The notes under the pieces: model-generated
The model's input: the letters and a program-made list of their open reading frames with translations, nothing else
Databases searched by the model: none
Told to the model about the DNA's origin: nothing
Translations under genes and position numbers: made by a program
In this document: piece by piece, positions 5,727 through 8,581 of the stretch
How the letters are laid out: each line of letters starts with the position of its first letter
Position numbering within the stretch: the stretch's first letter is position 1
NCBI GenBank assembly: GCA_027037025.1
Contig: JALWBS010000078.1
Coordinates: 1-8,581, forward strand
Direction of reading: 5' to 3'
From: Desulfurococcales archaeon
GTDB taxonomy: Archaea; Thermoproteota; Thermoprotei_A; Sulfolobales; Ignisphaeraceae
DNA: 8,581 nt

Positions 5727-5734
5727 CTTATATA
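5727..5734. promoter_or_regulatory. Near-symmetric TATA element between rps8e and uppS
   Basis: CTTATATA (plus strand) contains the self-complementary core TATATA. Its centre is 38 bases from the S8e ATG on the minus strand and about 40 from the uppS GTG on the plus strand, and no other TATA-like element is obvious in the 77-base gap. One TBP site may serve both directions. The minus-strand side has the more purine-rich flank (ACATAAG), which looks more like a BRE, so S8e is probably the stronger direction. Confidence 0.5.
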
Positions 5735-5770
5735 CTTATGTTAGTTCGTTATGTAGTTGGGAACTAAGTC

Positions 5771-6634
5771 GTGGGGAAACTGCGTAGAAAGATTGTGGAG
5801 AAGTCCGCCGATATTCTATTCAAATCGATGAGCCGAAAGTTCGTGCGAAGGGTCGTGGAGCCAGTGCTTAACGTTGTGTATGAACTCTATGAGAGGATGC
5901 TATATAACCAAGTGAGGCAAGGAGAGATACCTAAGCACGTAGCCATAATACCTGATGGCAATCGCAGGTGGGCTAGGATACAGGGGTTGGATGCCTCTGC
6001 GGGGCATGCTTATGGATATGAGAAGCTGAAGCAAGTAATAGAGTGGTTATTAGACTTAGGTGTTAAGACGATAACGATATATGCTCTATCCTACGAGAAT
6101 TGCTTGAAGAGATCTAAGCAAGAGCTCGATCACCTTTTCAACCTCGCTAAGAAAGGTCTCGAAGAGCTGCTTCACTCGGATCTGATATACAGGTATAGAG
6201 TGAAGGTTAAGGTTATAGGTAGGCTCGAAATAGTGCCTAGAGACGTTATCGAAATGATTGAGAAGGTCGAGAACGCGACTCGAGACTTCAACGAGAGATT
6301 TCTGAACATAGCGATATGTTATGGAGGTAGGCAAGACATTGTAGATGCTGTGAAAAAGATAGCTGAAGACGTATTGAAGGGACGTATATCGATTAGTGAC
6401 ATCAATGAGGAGCTGTTGGTGAAATACCTAAGCACCGCACATCTGGGGGAGCTCTCGGACCCTGATCTAGTCATAAGAACCTCTGGAGAGCTTAGGGTAA
6501 GCAACTTCTTGCTTTGGCAAATAGCTTACAGCGAGCTCTACTTCTGCGACGTATTTTGGCCAGCGTTTAGGAGAATAGATCTTCTTAGAGCGATTAGATC
6601 GTATCAGCAACGAGAGCGTCGTTTCGGTAAGTAA
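5771..6634 (+). CDS. uppS: cis-Prenyltransferase (polyprenyl diphosphate synthase, UppS family)
   Basis: This enzyme adds isopentenyl units in cis to an allylic diphosphate, giving the long polyprenyl (dolichol-type) carrier used for protein N-glycosylation and other surface glycans in archaea. All motifs are intact: HVAIIPDGNRRWAR (56-69, catalytic D62), the YALSYEN segment (104-110), ICYGGRQDI (182-190), and PDLVIRTSGELRVSNFLLWQ with AYSELYF (231-258), which bind diphosphate and Mg. The 287 residues include about 50 before the core, longer than in bacterial enzymes of about 250. This extension is basic and probably helical (KLRRKIVEKSADILFK), suggesting membrane-surface association. The start is GTG at 5771; upstream in-frame ATG codons run into a stop. 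It is a single-gene unit, divergent from S8e and ending 3 bases from the convergent DUF373 gene. Product chain length cannot be read from sequence. Confidence 0.94.
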   Translation: MGKLRRKIVEKSADILFKSMSRKFVRRVVEPVLNVVYELYERMLYNQVRQGEIPKHVAIIPDGNRRWARIQGLDASAGHAYGYEKLKQVIEWLLDLGVKTITIYALSYENCLKRSKQELDHLFNLAKKGLEELLHSDLIYRYRVKVKVIGRLEIVPRDVIEMIEKVENATRDFNERFLNIAICYGGRQDIVDAVKKIAEDVLKGRISISDINEELLVKYLSTAHLGELSDPDLVIRTSGELRVSNFLLWQIAYSELYFCDVFWPAFRRIDLLRAIRSYQQRERRFGK

Positions 6635-6637
6635 CTA

Positions 6638-7687
6638 CTATCCCTTACCGGTCTGCCCCTTGACTATGACTTCGGAGATCGTGGTCAGTATGGCCATTGC
6701 TAGCGCTACAGCTATGGAATTCGTTATCGCTAGAGAACGTGCCTCCGCCGCTCCCTGTATTATCAACGCGATGTTCTGGATCAGTATGTAGCTAAGCATT
6801 ATATCCACGAGGATCGCGATGTTCAACAGTATCTGGGAAGAATCTCTGTACTGTATCGCTCTGAGCATCTTCATGAAGAAAGGGATCGAGATCGCTATTA
6901 TGATTATGTGCGAGTATTTCCCTATCACGATGCCTATAGCTCTTGCAACCCCCATACCCTCGCTTAAGTAAGTCATTGCATCTGTCGACATAAGATACAA
7001 CGATATGAATATGAGCGTCGCCATGAGGACGACGCTGAATATCTTTATCGGTTGTTGAGAGAACCCTCTTAGTTTATCGTATAAGCCGAACCCCTTGAGC
7101 ATCATGAGAACCGAGATGAATAGTAGTATTGCGTAGAGAGCTTCTTGAACTAAGTGGAATAGCGATAACAGCACGAGGACGAACAGCGCGAATCCAGGGT
7201 ATCCCAACGCCATTCTGGCGTAGCTTCGTTCGCTAACGATCTTCTTAACTATCTTGGAGAGCACTGTGTACGCAGTCTCTATCGATCTTGCTTGCTCTAC
7301 CACTACGGTCTCTATCGCAATTACTTTGAAGTACTGAGAGATTAGAGGAAGCGCTTTCTCATCCTCGATGCTGTCCAGAACAACGATTGCGTTGGCGTCT
7401 CCAACGCGTTTTCTGAGCTCTTCTAGCTGTTTAGAGAGTGCGAGCATACGTTCATAGTCACTGGAACTCTTTGATCCTGCCACGACAGCGAGGTTCGCGT
7501 TGAAACCTTTCTTTAGCATCTCTTCGGTCATCTGTATAGCTCTGAGCAACGCGTTGACATCAGTATCCTTGGGTTTGCATAAGCCAAAGCTTATTGCAAC
7601 GTTTTTAGCGTTGTTCAAGCCTATGATCGGGGTTTCTATACCGCAATCAGCGAGATCGTTGTCTAGATCTACGTATATGATTATCAC
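6638..7687 (-). CDS. DUF373-family membrane protein
   Basis: This archaeal protein family has no established function. From the GTG at 7687 it has 349 residues. A cytosolic alpha/beta N-terminal domain of about 160 residues carries the family's acidic motifs: VDLDND (6-11), TPIIG (19-23), DTDVNALLRAI (41-51), AVVAGS (68-73) and LDSIEDEKALPLI (104-116). About six hydrophobic helices follow, near residues 165-179, 182-200, 215-233, 250-274, 286-310 and 318-341. The third motif reads KPKDTD where I recall DPEDSD in relatives. The frame is open back to an ATG at 7807, but that would overlap the coiled-coil gene by 107 bases and add 40 residues unlike the family. The GTG lies 13 bases after that gene's stop and directly before the homologous VDLDND strand. 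TTG codons in the overlap are weaker alternatives. It ends 3 bases from the uppS stop. Confidence 0.85.
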   Translation of the reverse strand: MIIIYVDLDNDLADCGIETPIIGLNNAKNVAISFGLCKPKDTDVNALLRAIQMTEEMLKKGFNANLAVVAGSKSSSDYERMLALSKQLEELRKRVGDANAIVVLDSIEDEKALPLISQYFKVIAIETVVVEQARSIETAYTVLSKIVKKIVSERSYARMALGYPGFALFVLVLLSLFHLVQEALYAILLFISVLMMLKGFGLYDKLRGFSQQPIKIFSVVLMATLIFISLYLMSTDAMTYLSEGMGVARAIGIVIGKYSHIIIIAISIPFFMKMLRAIQYRDSSQILLNIAILVDIMLSYILIQNIALIIQGAAEARSLAITNSIAVALAMAILTTISEVIVKGQTGKG

Positions 7688-7700
7688 GGGCTCGGTGTAG

Positions 7701-8579
7701 TTACCCGGTGCTTTCTCTATCTTCGCTGAGGACAAGGTACAGTTCCTCAAGTGTGATCCTCTTACCAACTTTAAGCTTCTCCATAGCGATCCTCTTCTTC
7801 TCTTCAAGTATCGCTCTACTAACCTCCCTCCTCTCTTCCTCGGCTCTCCTCCTTAGTTCCCTCAGCAAAGCCCTCAACTTAGCTCTCCTCTCGCTGATCT
7901 CCGCATTTATACGTCTTAGCTCTTCCTTGAGCCTCTCCCTCTCCTCCTTCAACGAATTCAATTCGTTAATGAGCTCATTTAGGCGATTCTTTATCTGCTC
8001 TCTTCGCTCCTTAAGCTCAGCAAGCTCCTTGATACGCGAATCAAGCTCCTCGCGCAATGATTGAGCTTCTCTCTGTAATCGATGCAACTCTTCCTCCTTA
8101 TCCCTCTGCTCGGCTTCAATCCTCAACTGGCTCAGCAATCTATTAAGCTCGTGTTCGAGCTCAGCAATTCTATTAACTATGGCTTTCTCCTCTTCGGGAG
8201 CGAGATTGGGCGAGGTTATTAGCTTCCACTCGAGGGAATCTATCTCCTTACGTATCTCGTCTACGTTTACGAGTTTTGCTCGTTTCCTAAGGGTAGCCGT
8301 TGTGCTTCTAAGCTCTTGAATCAATGCCTTTATCTGCATCCTTACCTCACTGCGTCGTTTCTTCAATTCATTTATGCTATCTCTTACTGCGGCTATTCGC
8401 TCCCTCACACTGCTGAGACTCTCCTTCAAGTTGCGTACGTCGTTGATTACCTGTGCTATTCTATCCCTAACTTCATTCAACTTGGATAGGTACTCTTCAC
8501 GTACCGCTAAAAGCTCTCTAAGTTCTTCGCGTAATCTACCGATCTCGGCATGTATGTCTAGCTCCGTGTTTTGCGGCAT
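7701..8579 (-). CDS. COG1340-type archaeal coiled-coil protein
   Basis: This highly charged 292-residue protein is almost entirely helical coiled coil and matches the uncharacterised archaeal family COG1340 in length and layout. Coiled coil runs from about 10 to 115 and again from about 130 to 265. Between them is a short proline-containing break, SLEWKLITSPNLAPEEEKAI (115-134), followed by VNRIAELE; this break is the most diagnostic part. The C-terminus has a small non-coil motif, KLKVGKRITLEELYLVLSED (268-287). There is no signal peptide or membrane segment, so it is probably cytosolic. The ATG at 8579 is two bases from the window edge, so I cannot see its ribosome-binding site and a longer start is possible. 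It lies 13 bases upstream of the DUF373 gene, and the two are probably cotranscribed. SMC/Rad50-like proteins are excluded by the absence of any ATPase motif. Confidence 0.82.
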   Translation of the reverse strand: MPQNTELDIHAEIGRLREELRELLAVREEYLSKLNEVRDRIAQVINDVRNLKESLSSVRERIAAVRDSINELKKRRSEVRMQIKALIQELRSTTATLRKRAKLVNVDEIRKEIDSLEWKLITSPNLAPEEEKAIVNRIAELEHELNRLLSQLRIEAEQRDKEEELHRLQREAQSLREELDSRIKELAELKERREQIKNRLNELINELNSLKEERERLKEELRRINAEISERRAKLRALLRELRRRAEEERREVSRAILEEKKRIAMEKLKVGKRITLEELYLVLSEDRESTG

Positions 8580-8581
8580 GC

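Noticed and set aside
7688..7807. 40-residue N-terminal extension of the DUF373 protein from ATG 7807
   Set aside because: It overlaps the COG1340 gene by 107 bases in another frame and has no resemblance to the DUF373 N-terminus, which begins at the GTG at 7687.
7708..8064. 118-residue serine/leucine-rich open frame on the plus strand
   Set aside because: It is the antisense of the glutamate/arginine/leucine-rich coiled-coil gene; its Ser/Leu repetition is the complement of that codon pattern.
1..8581. CRISPR array, insertion sequence, integrase or horizontally acquired island
   Set aside because: No regularly spaced direct repeats, transposase or integrase motifs, and codon usage appears uniform across all genes.

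Overview
The window reads as chromosomal housekeeping DNA from a thermophilic crenarchaeote (Thermoproteota, Thermoprotei-like). Its proteins are archaeal types: fibrillarin, Gar1, SRP19, ribosomal protein S8e, TFB, Trm1, an Rpc34-like winged-helix protein, DUF373 and a COG1340 coiled-coil protein. Arginine is mostly AGA/AGG, ATA is common, starts include GTG and TTG, and promoters are TATA boxes about 40 bases before the start codon. The CxxT half-ribbon of the TFB and the presence of an Rpc34-like protein favour the crenarchaeal side of the Archaea. I cannot name a genus. I see no IS element, prophage, CRISPR array, tRNA or rRNA, and no gene-free stretch longer than about 140 bases.

Layout. 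(1) 1-309, +: 3' end of fibrillarin (flpA). (2) 366-3147, +: a three-gene operon with its own TATA box, encoding a COG1395 HTH protein, a THEP1-type NTPase and Trm1 tRNA dimethyltransferase, with gaps of 12-13 bases. (3) 3116-4874, -: Rpc34-like protein, TFB and Gar1. gar1 and tfb overlap by four bases (ATGA). The Rpc34-like gene lies 137 bases beyond tfb with its own probable promoter, and its 3' end overlaps the end of trm1 by 32 bases. (4) 5002-5693, -: S8e followed by SRP19, with SRP19 starting at TTG. (5) 5771-6634, +: a cis-prenyltransferase, divergent from S8e across one near-symmetric TATA element. (6) 6638-8579, -: a COG1340 coiled-coil protein followed by a DUF373 membrane protein, probably one operon.

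How the genes fit together. Most serve the production of stable RNAs and ribosomes: fibrillarin for 2'-O-methylation, Gar1 for pseudouridylation, Trm1 for tRNA G26, S8e for the small subunit, SRP19 for the signal recognition particle. Two serve transcription initiation (TFB and the Rpc34-like protein). The prenyltransferase makes the lipid carrier for glycan assembly. The parts with least known function are the DUF373/COG1340 pair, the COG1395 HTH protein, and the grouping of a TFB with a degenerate zinc ribbon beside an Rpc34-like gene. I found no clear-cut new defence or mobile system. The findings are points of detail and hypotheses in an otherwise ordinary archaeal core region.
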